The notes under the pieces: model-generated | Database searches by the model: none | The model's input: the letters and a program-made list of their open reading frames with translations, nothing else | Told to the model about the DNA's origin: nothing | In this document: positions 54,548-63,935 of the stretch, piece after piece | Layout of the letters: each line of letters opens with the position of its first letter | Position numbering within the stretch: position 1 is the stretch's first letter | Origin: Roseivirga pacifica | GTDB taxonomy: Bacteria; Bacteroidota; Bacteroidia; Cytophagales; Cyclobacteriaceae | Assembly: GCF_900111145.1 (NCBI RefSeq) | Contig: NZ_FOIR01000001.1 | Location: 441,501-505,500 of the forward strand | Length of the DNA: 64,000 nt | Reading direction: 5' to 3' | Made by a program: the position numbers and the translations under genes

Positions 54548-55462
54548 ATGAGAAACACAGTTTTAGTTATTGCTTTAATTGGTCTTATGGCCAACGGGTG
54601 CAAAAGCCCAATTTCCGACTCTGACCCTCAGGAAGACGACCAAGCCTTTTCCAACCTTTTTGGCAGCCCTCAAGCAGCAGGAACAGTAGCTCCTACTGAT
54701 TTAGATGAAGCTTCAGGGCTTGGAAACAGCCGCTCTAACGACCTGTATTTATGGTCGCATAACGATAGTGGTGGCGATCCTGTGTTGTTTCTTTTAACGC
54801 AGCAGGGAGCAGATTCAGGCCGATTTGAACTGGAAGGTGCCCAAAATATCGATTGGGAAGATTTTGCCATTGGTCCAGGGCCAGACGATGCCCTGACGTA
54901 CCTGTACGCTGCAGACATTGGCGATAACAACGCACGAAGAGAAAGTCTTACCATTTACCGTGTTCCGGAGCCAGATTTAAATGTTGAGGATATTCCTGCT
55001 ACATCAACTTTGACAAACGTTGAGGCTATTGAGTTTGTGTACGAGGATGGCGCCAGAGATGCGGAAACACTAATGGTTGATCCAGCTACTAAAGACCTTT
55101 ACATTGTAACAAAACGAGAGTCTAGCGTAATTCTTTACGCTTTGCCTTACCCACAAAACTTGGTAGAACCAGATACCGCAAGGCGCGTGCTCGTGCTACC
55201 TTTTACTTTTGCCACTGGGGGCGACATATCAGCTAACGGCAACGAGGTGCTCATTAAGAATTACCAAAACGTTTACTATTGGGCAAAAACAGGTAATGAA
55301 ACAATTGCTGAGTTATTGGCGAATGAACCGAACCGATTGGTTTATACTGCAGAACCACAAGGAGAGGGAATTGGCTGGAAAAGCGATGGTTCAGGCTATT
55401 TTACTTTGAGTGAAATAGATAATAGCGATGCCGCTATTATCTATTCCTACAACAAAAATTAA
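54548..55462 (+). CDS. Beta-propeller-like lipoprotein
   Basis: The protein has 304 residues from ATG 54548, with a lipobox ending at Cys18 (LIGLMANGC). The mature part begins acidic, then SGLGNSRSNDLYLWSHNDSGGDPVLFLL and ENIDWEDFAIGPG-like elements appear, a pattern shared by secreted propeller proteins. The repeat ADIGDNNARRESLTIYRVPEP and DAETLMVDPATKDLYIVTKRE suggests consecutive blades. The function is unknown. Its stop overlaps the LytTR gene stop by four bases, so the two genes are convergent. A frame from 54488 exists but runs through an inverted repeat. Confidence 0.7.
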   Translation: MRNTVLVIALIGLMANGCKSPISDSDPQEDDQAFSNLFGSPQAAGTVAPTDLDEASGLGNSRSNDLYLWSHNDSGGDPVLFLLTQQGADSGRFELEGAQNIDWEDFAIGPGPDDALTYLYAADIGDNNARRESLTIYRVPEPDLNVEDIPATSTLTNVEAIEFVYEDGARDAETLMVDPATKDLYIVTKRESSVILYALPYPQNLVEPDTARRVLVLPFTFATGGDISANGNEVLIKNYQNVYYWAKTGNETIAELLANEPNRLVYTAEPQGEGIGWKSDGSGYFTLSEIDNSDAAIIYSYNKN

Positions 55463-56226
55463 CTTGCGTTAATGGTGTTCAGCGTAGCTGTAAATGCGTT
55501 GTAATACGATCTTCCGATCGGAATCTTCTTTTCGTTTAGGTACACAAAGTTGGTGTCGATGGCCGTTACGGCATCCACAAGCACCACGTACGATTTATGC
55601 ACTCTTAGGAACCTGTCTTTTGGCAAACGATCGGTAATCTCTTTCAAAGATTTTCTAATAGTGAATGTTCTACCATCAGAAGCATTAATGGTAATGTGGT
55701 TACCATCAGCCTCGATCCAAAAAAGGTCATCGTACTTCACTTTTTCCAACATGCTCTTCTTTTTAATAAAGATAGAGTCGTTGTTGTAAGTGGTTGGGTT
55801 GCTGGCTACAAGGTTGTCGCCAGACTTAACAGCAATTCTGTTTTTGCTGAATAGAGCCACTTCAATGGCTGCATATACATCGTCTTTAGTAAACGGCTTA
55901 ACAATAAAGCCCAGCGGTTGGGTATGCTTCGCTCTATTTACTGTGTCTTTGTCAGAATAAGATGTGATGTATACAAACGGAACCTGATATTGTTCCTTAA
56001 TAATGCCACCTAATTCTATTCCGTCCTGATCGCCTTTAATCTTTACGTCAAGCAAAACCAGGTCAGGTCTCGCGGCTTTTATTGCTTTAATGGCCTGATT
56101 GGCAGAATTTGCAATTTCAGTATTATCGTAGCCGAAAATACTTAACATTTCTTGCAGGTTTTCCGCGATAAACGGCTCATCTTCAACAATCAATATTTTT
56201 GGACTATTATTGTATGAAGTCTCCAT
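55459..56226 (-). CDS. LytTR-family response regulator
   Basis: The protein has 255 residues. The receiver domain (1-125) has VEDEPF, phospho-acceptor Asp60 (LVLLDVKIKG) and Lys in IVKPF. The LytTR DNA-binding domain occupies about 150-250 (IFIKKKSMLEKVKYDDLFWIEADGNHITI, FLRVHKSYVV, NEKKIPIGRSYY, in parts). No TM kinase of the LytS type is nearby. Instead the divergent multi-PAS soluble kinase at 56340 shares the 113-base gap, so these two are the obvious partner pair. A seven-base inverted repeat lies in its leader. Confidence 0.93.
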   Translation of the reverse strand: METSYNNSPKILIVEDEPFIAENLQEMLSIFGYDNTEIANSANQAIKAIKAARPDLVLLDVKIKGDQDGIELGGIIKEQYQVPFVYITSYSDKDTVNRAKHTQPLGFIVKPFTKDDVYAAIEVALFSKNRIAVKSGDNLVASNPTTYNNDSIFIKKKSMLEKVKYDDLFWIEADGNHITINASDGRTFTIRKSLKEITDRLPKDRFLRVHKSYVVLVDAVTAIDTNFVYLNEKKIPIGRSYYNAFTATLNTINAS

Positions 56227-56254
56227 GGTTGATGATTTAGTTTGCTCAGGTGAA

Positions 56255-56277
56255 GCCCAAGGTCTAATTTCTTGGGC
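56255..56277. promoter_or_regulatory. Seven-bp inverted repeat in the LytTR leader
   Basis: gcccaag (55-61) and cttgggc (71-77) are separated by nine bases, in the intergenic region between the divergent LytTR and PAS kinase genes. It may be an operator or a leader hairpin. Confidence 0.3.
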
Positions 56278-56339
56278 GAAAACTACTAAAATTGTAATTT
56301 AAAAATACTCTATTTAACTCATAATTAGGACAATAGGTG

Positions 56340-59300
56340 ATGGATAACGTTTTTCGAGATACATTAGACAATTTAAGCGATGCGAAAATCATTACTACTG
56401 ATTTAAGCTCAGTCCTATCTAATCTCACAGAAGTCATATGGTCTATTGACCTAACCAACGAACCATATAGGTATACCTATCATAATAACCCTACCGAAAA
56501 CCTCGGCACACACAGCAAAATTACGGTATTCCCCGAAACTGTGGAGGAATGGCAGGCTAATATTCACCCAGAAGATAGAGACAGAGTGCTAGAAGAGCTG
56601 GTGAATGCCCTGAGCAATAAAGTGGGCAGCTATGCCTACAGAATGGCCTATGGGAATGGCGAATACGCTTATTTTCGAGATAAGGTAAGTGTGCTTTACG
56701 AAAACAATAAACCAATAAGGTTAGATGGTATAACCATTGATATTGATACCGTAAGGAGAAATCGATTGAATTTGGAGCTGAGCCAGCAGCGCCTTAAAAG
56801 TATTGTAGATGCTTTGCCCGATCCGGTTTTCATTTCTGTAAAAGAATCAGGTAAGGTTATCTTCTCAAACGAGGTGCTTTTTAAGGTGTACGAAATGTCT
56901 CCTTCCGATTTTTTGGGCAAAAAGGTAATTCACTTCTTACAGAATTTTCAGAGTAGAAAAAGCTATTTAGATACTTTGAACCTCCAAGGCCATATTCAAA
57001 ACCACGAAATGGTATTGAAGAATAAAAAGGGAGAAACCTTTTGGGTAAGTGCTTCTACCATGCCTTTGGAGTTCAATAATCAGGATTGCTACATCACCAT
57101 TCTGCAAGATATTACCCTAAGGAAAAAGCTTGAGAATGAAATAAAGGAGACCAACGAGCGCTACCACTTGGCCGTTGAGGGCACCAACGATGTGGTTTGG
57201 GAATACGATTTCCGTCTTAAGTCGTCCTATTTGTCGCCACAGTTTTGGGAGGGAATGGAAATTGAACCCGAGCAAAACCCGCTTGACGATAAGTTGATTG
57301 CTGCCTATTTACATTCAGAAGATAGAAGTGACTTTTTGTCGCTTTACAGCCATAAAGTGGCCAATGGAGAACAAGATTTAACATTAGAAGCGCGCTTGGT
57401 AGCCAAGAACGAGCGCATTATTTGGGCGTTAATTAAGGCTCGCATTATTTATAATGAAGAGGGCGCACCAGCAAGGGTGGTTGGTTCCATGTCCAATATC
57501 ACATCGCTTAAGCTGGCCCAGGCTAAGCTGCGCGAAAGTGAGGCTAAGTACAAGATCATTTCGGAGCATTCCAGCGATTGTATTTGCTTACAGGCCATTG
57601 ACGGCACTTTTGTTTTTGTAAGTCCATCGTCAAAAGAAATTTTGGGCTACACCCCAGAAGAACTCGTAAGCCTTCGACTTAGAGAGATTATTGACCCTGA
57701 ATATTTGCAGAAGGTTTCGGACACCATGCTTAAGGTGCTAAACCGCGAGCAGAAATCTGCTACCGTGGTATATAAGGCCATTCACAAAAATGGTAATGCC
57801 GTATGGTTAGAAACAATGGGCGGTTCCATTTTTGACGATGACGACAATGTATTGTACCTGCAAACTTCGACAAGAAATGTAACGGAGCGCATACTTAGCG
57901 AAGAGATGCTGCGCGAAAGCGAGGAGCGATATAAACTCATTACCGAAAACTCGCACGACATTGTATCGCTAATGGATTTGGAGGGCAATTATGTCTTCAT
58001 TACCCCATCTGTAAAAGACGCATTAGGCTACGACCCTGCAGAAATGGTTGGTATGAACTACCGAGACTTTCTGCACGAAGACGATATTAAACGAGTGGAT
58101 GAGGAAATTGCTGGGTCGATTTCAGAAAACTCTCGAGAGGTTAATTCGGTTTTTCGCTACCGACATAAAAGTGGCGAGTGGCGATGGATTTCGGCCAGCG
58201 GAGGTTTAATTACTGACGATGAAGGCAAGCCAATCTATTTAAGGGCCAATAAAATTGATGTTACCGAAAAGCGGAAAACGGAGGAAAAACTTCGTCAGCA
58301 AGAGGAAAGGTACAAGCTCGTTTCGGAAAATTCTGGCGATGTAATTGCGCTGCACAGAATGGACGGTACAATCGACTTTGCATCGCCATCTTGTAAGCGA
58401 TTGCTGGGTTTTGATGAGAAAGAGTTAGTAGGAACCGACCCGATAGAGTTGATTAAAGAAGAACATCGTGAGTATGTGAATACTGTAATTGCTACCACAG
58501 CTGTAGAGAAAGGACGCGATGTAAAGATGACCTTTGAGATAAGACATAAGGATCAGGGCTTTATTTGGGTTGAAACCTCACTCTCTGTAATTCTGGACAG
58601 CAAAGGCGAGGCGCATATGATGCAGACTTCTACCCGCGATATTTCTGAGCGAATAAAAGCGCTTGAAAAGGAGCGTCAGCTAAACAAGCTAAAGTCCAGC
58701 TTTATTTCAATGGCATCGCACGAATTCAGAACACCGCTTACTACTATTCAATCTAGTAATGAGCTGATCAGTATGTACCTGGATAAGTCCGATTCACCAG
58801 TTGACAATAAGCTCGGAAAGCACGTTTCGCGTATTCGCACCGAACTGGAAAGGCTGAATTCTTTACTAAAAGATGTATTTACCTTAGGTAGACTAGATGT
58901 TGGGAAGGCCAGGCTAAAGAAAGACATTACTTCGCTTAGTACCATTGCCAAGCAGGTTGTACTCGAAAGTTCTATTCCTTACAAAGGAAGAAATGTAGAG
59001 ATAAAAGTGGAAGGCACAGAGCGACAAGTGTTGCTCGATAGCCAGCTGATTTCACATGTATTGTCTAACCTTATTTCGAATGCGCTTAAGTATTCTCCAG
59101 ACAAAAAAGATCCGGTATTAACAATTGTATTCCAAGAGCAAGGTGTGCAGTTGAAGGTTCGCGACTTTGGTATCGGAATTCCTAAAAGGGATCAAAAGGA
59201 GCTGTTTGAGTCGTTCAGTAGAGCATCGAATGTTGGCGATATTGAAGGAACAGGCCTTGGTTTGGTAATCGTAAAACAGTTTGTAGAAATGCACGGTGGC

Positions 59301-59369
59301 GAAATCAGCTTTACTTCTGAAGAAAACAAAGGCACTGAGTTTACGGTAAGTTTGCCCTTGCTTGACTAG
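56340..59369 (+). CDS. Soluble sensor histidine kinase with about six PAS domains
   Basis: The protein has 1009 residues from ATG 56340; the GTG three bases earlier is less likely. No transmembrane helix is present. Six PAS-type units follow in series, at roughly 27-145, 155-275, 285-400, 408-525, 535-650 and 660-780. Several end with a PAC-type QTSTRNVTER or YLRANKIDVTEK. The HisKA/HATPase core has MASHEFRTPLTT (His about 793), NLISNALKYSP, VRDFGIGIPKRDQKELF and GTGLGLVIVKQFV. It senses cytoplasmic cues. The divergent LytTR regulator next to it is a likely target. It converges with the phosphoesterase gene over four bases. Confidence 0.93.
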   Translation: MDNVFRDTLDNLSDAKIITTDLSSVLSNLTEVIWSIDLTNEPYRYTYHNNPTENLGTHSKITVFPETVEEWQANIHPEDRDRVLEELVNALSNKVGSYAYRMAYGNGEYAYFRDKVSVLYENNKPIRLDGITIDIDTVRRNRLNLELSQQRLKSIVDALPDPVFISVKESGKVIFSNEVLFKVYEMSPSDFLGKKVIHFLQNFQSRKSYLDTLNLQGHIQNHEMVLKNKKGETFWVSASTMPLEFNNQDCYITILQDITLRKKLENEIKETNERYHLAVEGTNDVVWEYDFRLKSSYLSPQFWEGMEIEPEQNPLDDKLIAAYLHSEDRSDFLSLYSHKVANGEQDLTLEARLVAKNERIIWALIKARIIYNEEGAPARVVGSMSNITSLKLAQAKLRESEAKYKIISEHSSDCICLQAIDGTFVFVSPSSKEILGYTPEELVSLRLREIIDPEYLQKVSDTMLKVLNREQKSATVVYKAIHKNGNAVWLETMGGSIFDDDDNVLYLQTSTRNVTERILSEEMLRESEERYKLITENSHDIVSLMDLEGNYVFITPSVKDALGYDPAEMVGMNYRDFLHEDDIKRVDEEIAGSISENSREVNSVFRYRHKSGEWRWISASGGLITDDEGKPIYLRANKIDVTEKRKTEEKLRQQEERYKLVSENSGDVIALHRMDGTIDFASPSCKRLLGFDEKELVGTDPIELIKEEHREYVNTVIATTAVEKGRDVKMTFEIRHKDQGFIWVETSLSVILDSKGEAHMMQTSTRDISERIKALEKERQLNKLKSSFISMASHEFRTPLTTIQSSNELISMYLDKSDSPVDNKLGKHVSRIRTELERLNSLLKDVFTLGRLDVGKARLKKDITSLSTIAKQVVLESSIPYKGRNVEIKVEGTERQVLLDSQLISHVLSNLISNALKYSPDKKDPVLTIVFQEQGVQLKVRDFGIGIPKRDQKELFESFSRASNVGDIEGTGLGLVIVKQFVEMHGGEISFTSEENKGTEFTVSLPLLD

Positions 59370-62300
59370 AAGTAAAAGCCCAGCTTAACCAACGGCAACA
59401 AGTTTTCCTTAGAGTTGGCCAGTAATAAATTAATGGCCACTCGGCCTAATGGCGTAAAATAAACGCCACCACCATAACCATGATGCAGGGTATTGGAGTC
59501 TTCTCCATCGTACCAAACTCGGCCTATGTCGTTAAAGAAAACTAGCCCCACCGTGCTTGGCAAAATGTAGTTTTGCCAATGGAAAAGTTCTACGCGTACG
59601 TCAAGTTGCTGGTAGAAACTGCTTTCACCAGCAAAGCGGTAACGCCTATAACCTCTTAAGGTGTTAAATCCATCTAGTTGGCTGGCTTGAAAGAATTCAT
59701 AATCGCCCAAGCTTTTTTCGTAGCCAACACGAGTAGCAATGGTAGTTCTTTGGGCAATGCCTGGGGTCCATCGGAATGTTACATTGGTCAAGAACTTACC
59801 ACTGTTATCGGCAAACTCGTTAATACCATTGTTGTAGCGAAACTCTGTGTTGAAGGTAACACCGCTTCTGGCCTGTACCTCATTGTCGGTGTTGTCAATA
59901 TGAAAACCAATTGAGCTACCTAAATATCTTTTGTGCTCAAACAAACCATCTGGAGCAAGTCCATTATTTGGGAAATCGGTAATAAAGCGTCCTTCGTTTT
60001 CCTCTTCTTCAATTTGTACATCCAAAAACGATGTTCCCAGTCGCAGCTCAATGTTCGGGCTTAGGTTGAATACCAGCGATGGGCTGAGTAGGTAAGACTG
60101 ATAGCGCGTGCGATAATAGTTTAAGCCGAGCTCTTCATTATAATCCGACTCATTACCAAGGCCAAAAAAGTTGTTTACAAAGTTTGGAGAGCGCACTTCG
60201 GCTTTCAATAGTAAGTCTACATTGCCAATGGCCTTTTTAAAGTCGCCATTATAAAACAGCCCGAAGGAAGAAGTTGCAAAGGCATAAACGCCTGTAAAGC
60301 TTTGCTTGCTGGCGTATGGTTCTTTTCTAAACCCATCCTTTTTCAGCATAAATCCACCGCCAATAAATATGCCGTCATCGGGGTTATAATTGGCAGCAAC
60401 CAAAGGCATCAAAACATCAAAGTCGTACTCCTGCATGTTGTAACGGTTTATGTTCGGATCCTTGTCGCTGGTTTTGTCCTTTGTTTCTTTACTAGTGTCC
60501 AGAATGGTACTTGCCTTGGTGTCGTAAACCACCGTGTTTTTCTTTAGCCCCGAAACAGCACTTTTATCTACAATCAGGTCTTTGTCGTCTCCGCCAATTA
60601 TGCGTACTATTATGCCTTTCGAAACGTCTCCGCTTACTTCAAACTCATCTTCACCATCAAAACCAAAGAGCCTGATTTCTTTAGTTTCGGCTGTTTTAAA
60701 AGTTCTTTCATAGAGCACTTTGTCTCTATTGTCTTTCTTGGAGATTTTATAAACCGTTACTTTCGTTTCTTCATCATTCAGCCTTTCAACCTTGAATAGT
60801 TCGCGTTTGTCGCTCCCTAAAATGGTCACATCCTTACTTAAAAATTTGTAGTAGTCAGCGGCATAAACATCCAATAGGTCTCTGCGATTTTTGAGTTTTC
60901 TGATAATTTCATCGCCATGCAGATCATAGATTTCTTCAGGCCAATTTTCAAACGCCTGCTCAATTACTTCGTCTGTTAGGGCTGCTTTTAGCTCATTGGC
61001 CTGCTTTACCCAATCTGCCTCCGATGGCTCTGTCATAAAGTACCGATCGAACCAGCGAATGCGGTAAAACCCGTAAGAGGGCGTGTAGCTGATCTCATCG
61101 TGAAAGCCCTTGAGCGATGGCTGAGCCCACTTAGAGGCTGCCACTTTTTTAAAGGCACCTTCTCCTGCAAAAAACACCACATCTCTATCGCGAGGAATTG
61201 GCTTGTAAAGCTTTTCATCGTCTGGCAAATCATATTCTACCCAACGCCATTGGTCATCGTGGCGGTCCCAGTCGCCCAGCCACATGTCGAACAGCCTGTT
61301 GCGCACTACAAATGTCTGGTCAACGTGATTGTCGTTATCATCGCGCAACTCCTCATATAGGTCAATGCTGGAAAGATCATCCTCTCCCTTTCCAAAAAAG
61401 GCTTGTTGCCTTACCTGCTCTTTATTGGCGCGCTCTTCAAATAGCACCAAAGTATTGGCAAAATCTTCTCGGTAAATGCCCAATCTTGGATCATCTGGTA
61501 CATAATAAACTTTAGGGTTGGCGTGAAATATATCTGCTGCTTCTGCCAGCGGAGGAATTACCATTGGCGCATATGGGTGCGATGCCGAAATACCATCCTG
61601 TACAATGGCTTTTACGATGGTTCTGCGAAGCTCTGGCGGCAAGGTAAGCGCTGGGTTTTTGTCCATTGAACGGATAACATATTGTTTGCCATCTTCAGCC
61701 TCTAACCTAAGCGATAAAGTTTGGTGGCCACCACCCTTTTTTATGATTTTCAGCCCACCTTTTACCGTGGCTATATCGAACATTGGTACCTTTATTTTGG
61801 TAGCCCATTCTTCCCTGTAGTTTTCCCCAAACACTGCTTGGTGAAGCTTACTTCTGCCATTGTATTTATTGCTGGCTGCAAAAATGGTGTCGCGGCCAGC
61901 AAATGATATATTGGCATATTCAGCCATTAAATCTTTTGGTGCTGGGGCAAATGGTTTTTCGGAAACCGAGGCGCTGTATAGGGTTTTTGGGCTGTTGTTT
62001 TCTGGCGTGAAGAATGTGAGTTCTGTTTTGCCGTTTGCATAGTAATCTAAACGAGCAAATCCCATGGTGTTATCGGCATAAAGCGCATCGCCCTTTTGCT
62101 TTACGTGCGCATTATTCTTAGAGCCTGATCCACTTACAATATAGTTTACCCCGTCCTTTCTAATATGCTCCAGCGCATGTTCGTGACCAGCTACATGCAC
62201 CAAGTCTGGGTGTTGCTGCATTAACGTAACCATTGACTGGCTAAAGCGCTTGTAAATAGGGTGCGAAGTATCCTGAATATTGCCAAAGATTTTTCGATAA

Positions 62301-63100
62301 AGCGGGTAAATAGAACCAAGTCCTGGCAATGGAATATACAGGTTCTTCATGCTTTTGGAGGCGGTAAGCGGAAAGAGGTGATCTTTGGCCGAAAATACGC
62401 CACCGTGAATTCCATAGGTGTACATAGGGTGGTGCGATGCCACTATTACTTTTTTATTGGCATTTCTAAGCAGGGCATCTTTTAAAGCATCAGCAATTTC
62501 GACTGCAGAGGTAGCGTTGCAGTCTTCATTGTCGGGCTTTATGCCGCGGTGCAAAAACCACTGAGTATCTACAATTATGAGTGTTATGTTGTCATGAATA
62601 GGCACTTCTACTGGTCCAGGGCAGCCTTTAGAAGGTAGCCAAACATCGGTAGAATCGAGGGCCGCTTCTACATACTGTTCCTGCAAGTTGAGCCAGTCGA
62701 GCCCTTCATCTGCACCTTGCTTCCAATCGTGGTTACCGGGCACAAAAATGGTATTTCCGTTAAAACCTCGTACTGCATCTATTTGGCCATTAATGGCAAT
62801 TTCTGCTTCAGCTCGCAAAGGGTGCCCTTTTGGTGGCATTCCTTTTGGGTAAATATTGTCCCCCAGAAAAACAACAGAGCCTTTGTTACCGACCTTTTGA
62901 AGTTCGGTTTTAAGCAATTCCAACACCGGGTTTTCGTAAGGTTCACCGGCATCACCAATAAGAAAAACACTGTGAACAATCTCTCCGTTTTGGGCAGAAA
63001 GCTGCACAAAAGGAAACAACATCAGAAAAAATAAAAGGCGAGTTTTCAAGGCTAATGGGTTATTAAAAAAGCAAACAGCAATTAATGCTTTAAAATTCAA
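59366..63100 (-). CDS. Metallophosphoesterase with kinase-like segment and outer-membrane barrel
   Basis: This 1244-residue protein has an N-terminal signal peptide (FFLMLFPFVQLSAQ). A calcineurin-like metallophosphoesterase covers about 40-330 (FLIGDAGE, FLGDNIYPKG, PGNHDWKQG about 122, ASHHPMYTYG about 226, AGHEHALEH about 305). Residues about 430-740 contain RNRLFDMWLGDWDRHDDQWRW (in two parts, about 595-616) and YKPIPRDRDVVFF (about 635). The spacing resembles the catalytic and metal-binding loops of FAM20/CotH-type atypical kinases. From about 880 to the end lies an Omp85/surface-antigen-like barrel ending LVKLGFYF. The upstream gene at 63105 is in the same operon, four bases away. Confidence 0.85.
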   Translation of the reverse strand: MNFKALIAVCFFNNPLALKTRLLFFLMLFPFVQLSAQNGEIVHSVFLIGDAGEPYENPVLELLKTELQKVGNKGSVVFLGDNIYPKGMPPKGHPLRAEAEIAINGQIDAVRGFNGNTIFVPGNHDWKQGADEGLDWLNLQEQYVEAALDSTDVWLPSKGCPGPVEVPIHDNITLIIVDTQWFLHRGIKPDNEDCNATSAVEIADALKDALLRNANKKVIVASHHPMYTYGIHGGVFSAKDHLFPLTASKSMKNLYIPLPGLGSIYPLYRKIFGNIQDTSHPIYKRFSQSMVTLMQQHPDLVHVAGHEHALEHIRKDGVNYIVSGSGSKNNAHVKQKGDALYADNTMGFARLDYYANGKTELTFFTPENNSPKTLYSASVSEKPFAPAPKDLMAEYANISFAGRDTIFAASNKYNGRSKLHQAVFGENYREEWATKIKVPMFDIATVKGGLKIIKKGGGHQTLSLRLEAEDGKQYVIRSMDKNPALTLPPELRRTIVKAIVQDGISASHPYAPMVIPPLAEAADIFHANPKVYYVPDDPRLGIYREDFANTLVLFEERANKEQVRQQAFFGKGEDDLSSIDLYEELRDDNDNHVDQTFVVRNRLFDMWLGDWDRHDDQWRWVEYDLPDDEKLYKPIPRDRDVVFFAGEGAFKKVAASKWAQPSLKGFHDEISYTPSYGFYRIRWFDRYFMTEPSEADWVKQANELKAALTDEVIEQAFENWPEEIYDLHGDEIIRKLKNRRDLLDVYAADYYKFLSKDVTILGSDKRELFKVERLNDEETKVTVYKISKKDNRDKVLYERTFKTAETKEIRLFGFDGEDEFEVSGDVSKGIIVRIIGGDDKDLIVDKSAVSGLKKNTVVYDTKASTILDTSKETKDKTSDKDPNINRYNMQEYDFDVLMPLVAANYNPDDGIFIGGGFMLKKDGFRKEPYASKQSFTGVYAFATSSFGLFYNGDFKKAIGNVDLLLKAEVRSPNFVNNFFGLGNESDYNEELGLNYYRTRYQSYLLSPSLVFNLSPNIELRLGTSFLDVQIEEEENEGRFITDFPNNGLAPDGLFEHKRYLGSSIGFHIDNTDNEVQARSGVTFNTEFRYNNGINEFADNSGKFLTNVTFRWTPGIAQRTTIATRVGYEKSLGDYEFFQASQLDGFNTLRGYRRYRFAGESSFYQQLDVRVELFHWQNYILPSTVGLVFFNDIGRVWYDGEDSNTLHHGYGGGVYFTPLGRVAINLLLANSKENLLPLVKLGFYF

Positions 63101-63104
63101 CTAC

Positions 63105-63935
63105 TTAATTTTTTTGCGAGAACTTCAGTATCGTACCACCGTCACTGTCGATTTCGTTGCTAATGAATAGGTCGCCATTGGGCGAAAAAGTAATACCTTC
63201 TGGTTGGGGGAAAAGGCGCTTGCCTAAACGCGTTAGGTTTTTAGGTTTGCCTTCATTGCTAAATATAATCAAAGCGTTTTTAACGGCAGAAAGCACATAA
63301 ACCTCGCCTGTAAGCGGGTGCACAGCCACACCCGATGGACTAAAGCGAAAATCATCGCCAACCACACGTTCTAAATCTTTATTGAGAATGACGTATGCTG
63401 GCAGCTTATCAAATTCGTCTGTTGCCAAATCAAAACTGTAAACAGCTTTGCCTTTTACGTCTATGTTTTTTACGTCTCCACTGCCTTTTAGCCCAATTAG
63501 CAAACGATTATTCACGTGGTCGTAACCCAAACCTTCTACGTTATTCTTCTTGTCAAAGGGAGTTTTTATGGCTTCAACAACACCTTCCATATAAATATTG
63601 AAACGGTGCATTTTTCCAGTACTTTCTATCGCATAAATAAAGTCGCCAACGCGTTCTATGCCTTCAAAATCGCCATCTCCATGAAACCGTACACGATGCA
63701 CGATTTCCATTTTTGAGAGATCATAAACGTACATTCGGCCGTGTTCATCATTTAGCATAGCCAACTGGTTAGGCTGGTAGTAAGTAAGTGCCGATACCTC
63801 CTCTAAATAATCAGGCAGCACATAAATTTGGTCTGGCGACTCAAAATCGTAGGGCGGTTTTTCGCCAATTTGTGCTTGCGCAAAAAGGACTGTGCTAAGT
63901 AGAGTAAAAGTGACCTGAAGCGTGAGTTTTCGCAT
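63105..63935 (-). CDS. SdiA-regulated-like exported propeller protein
   Basis: This 276-residue protein has a signal peptide ending LFAQAQ. The body reads as a six-bladed propeller of the SdiA-regulated type: LEEVSALTYYQPNQLAMLNDEHGRMYVYDL, GDFEGIERVGDFIYAIESTGKMHRF, NVEGLGYDHVNNRLLIGLKG and FPQPEGITFSPNGDLFISNEID (each in parts). The conserved E-G-(I/L) and D-E pairs suggest bound metal and an esterase/phytase-like site. Four bases separate it from the phosphoesterase-barrel gene, so the two are an operon with a phosphate theme. It is the last complete gene in the window. Confidence 0.85.
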   Translation of the reverse strand: MRKLTLQVTFTLLSTVLFAQAQIGEKPPYDFESPDQIYVLPDYLEEVSALTYYQPNQLAMLNDEHGRMYVYDLSKMEIVHRVRFHGDGDFEGIERVGDFIYAIESTGKMHRFNIYMEGVVEAIKTPFDKKNNVEGLGYDHVNNRLLIGLKGSGDVKNIDVKGKAVYSFDLATDEFDKLPAYVILNKDLERVVGDDFRFSPSGVAVHPLTGEVYVLSAVKNALIIFSNEGKPKNLTRLGKRLFPQPEGITFSPNGDLFISNEIDSDGGTILKFSQKN

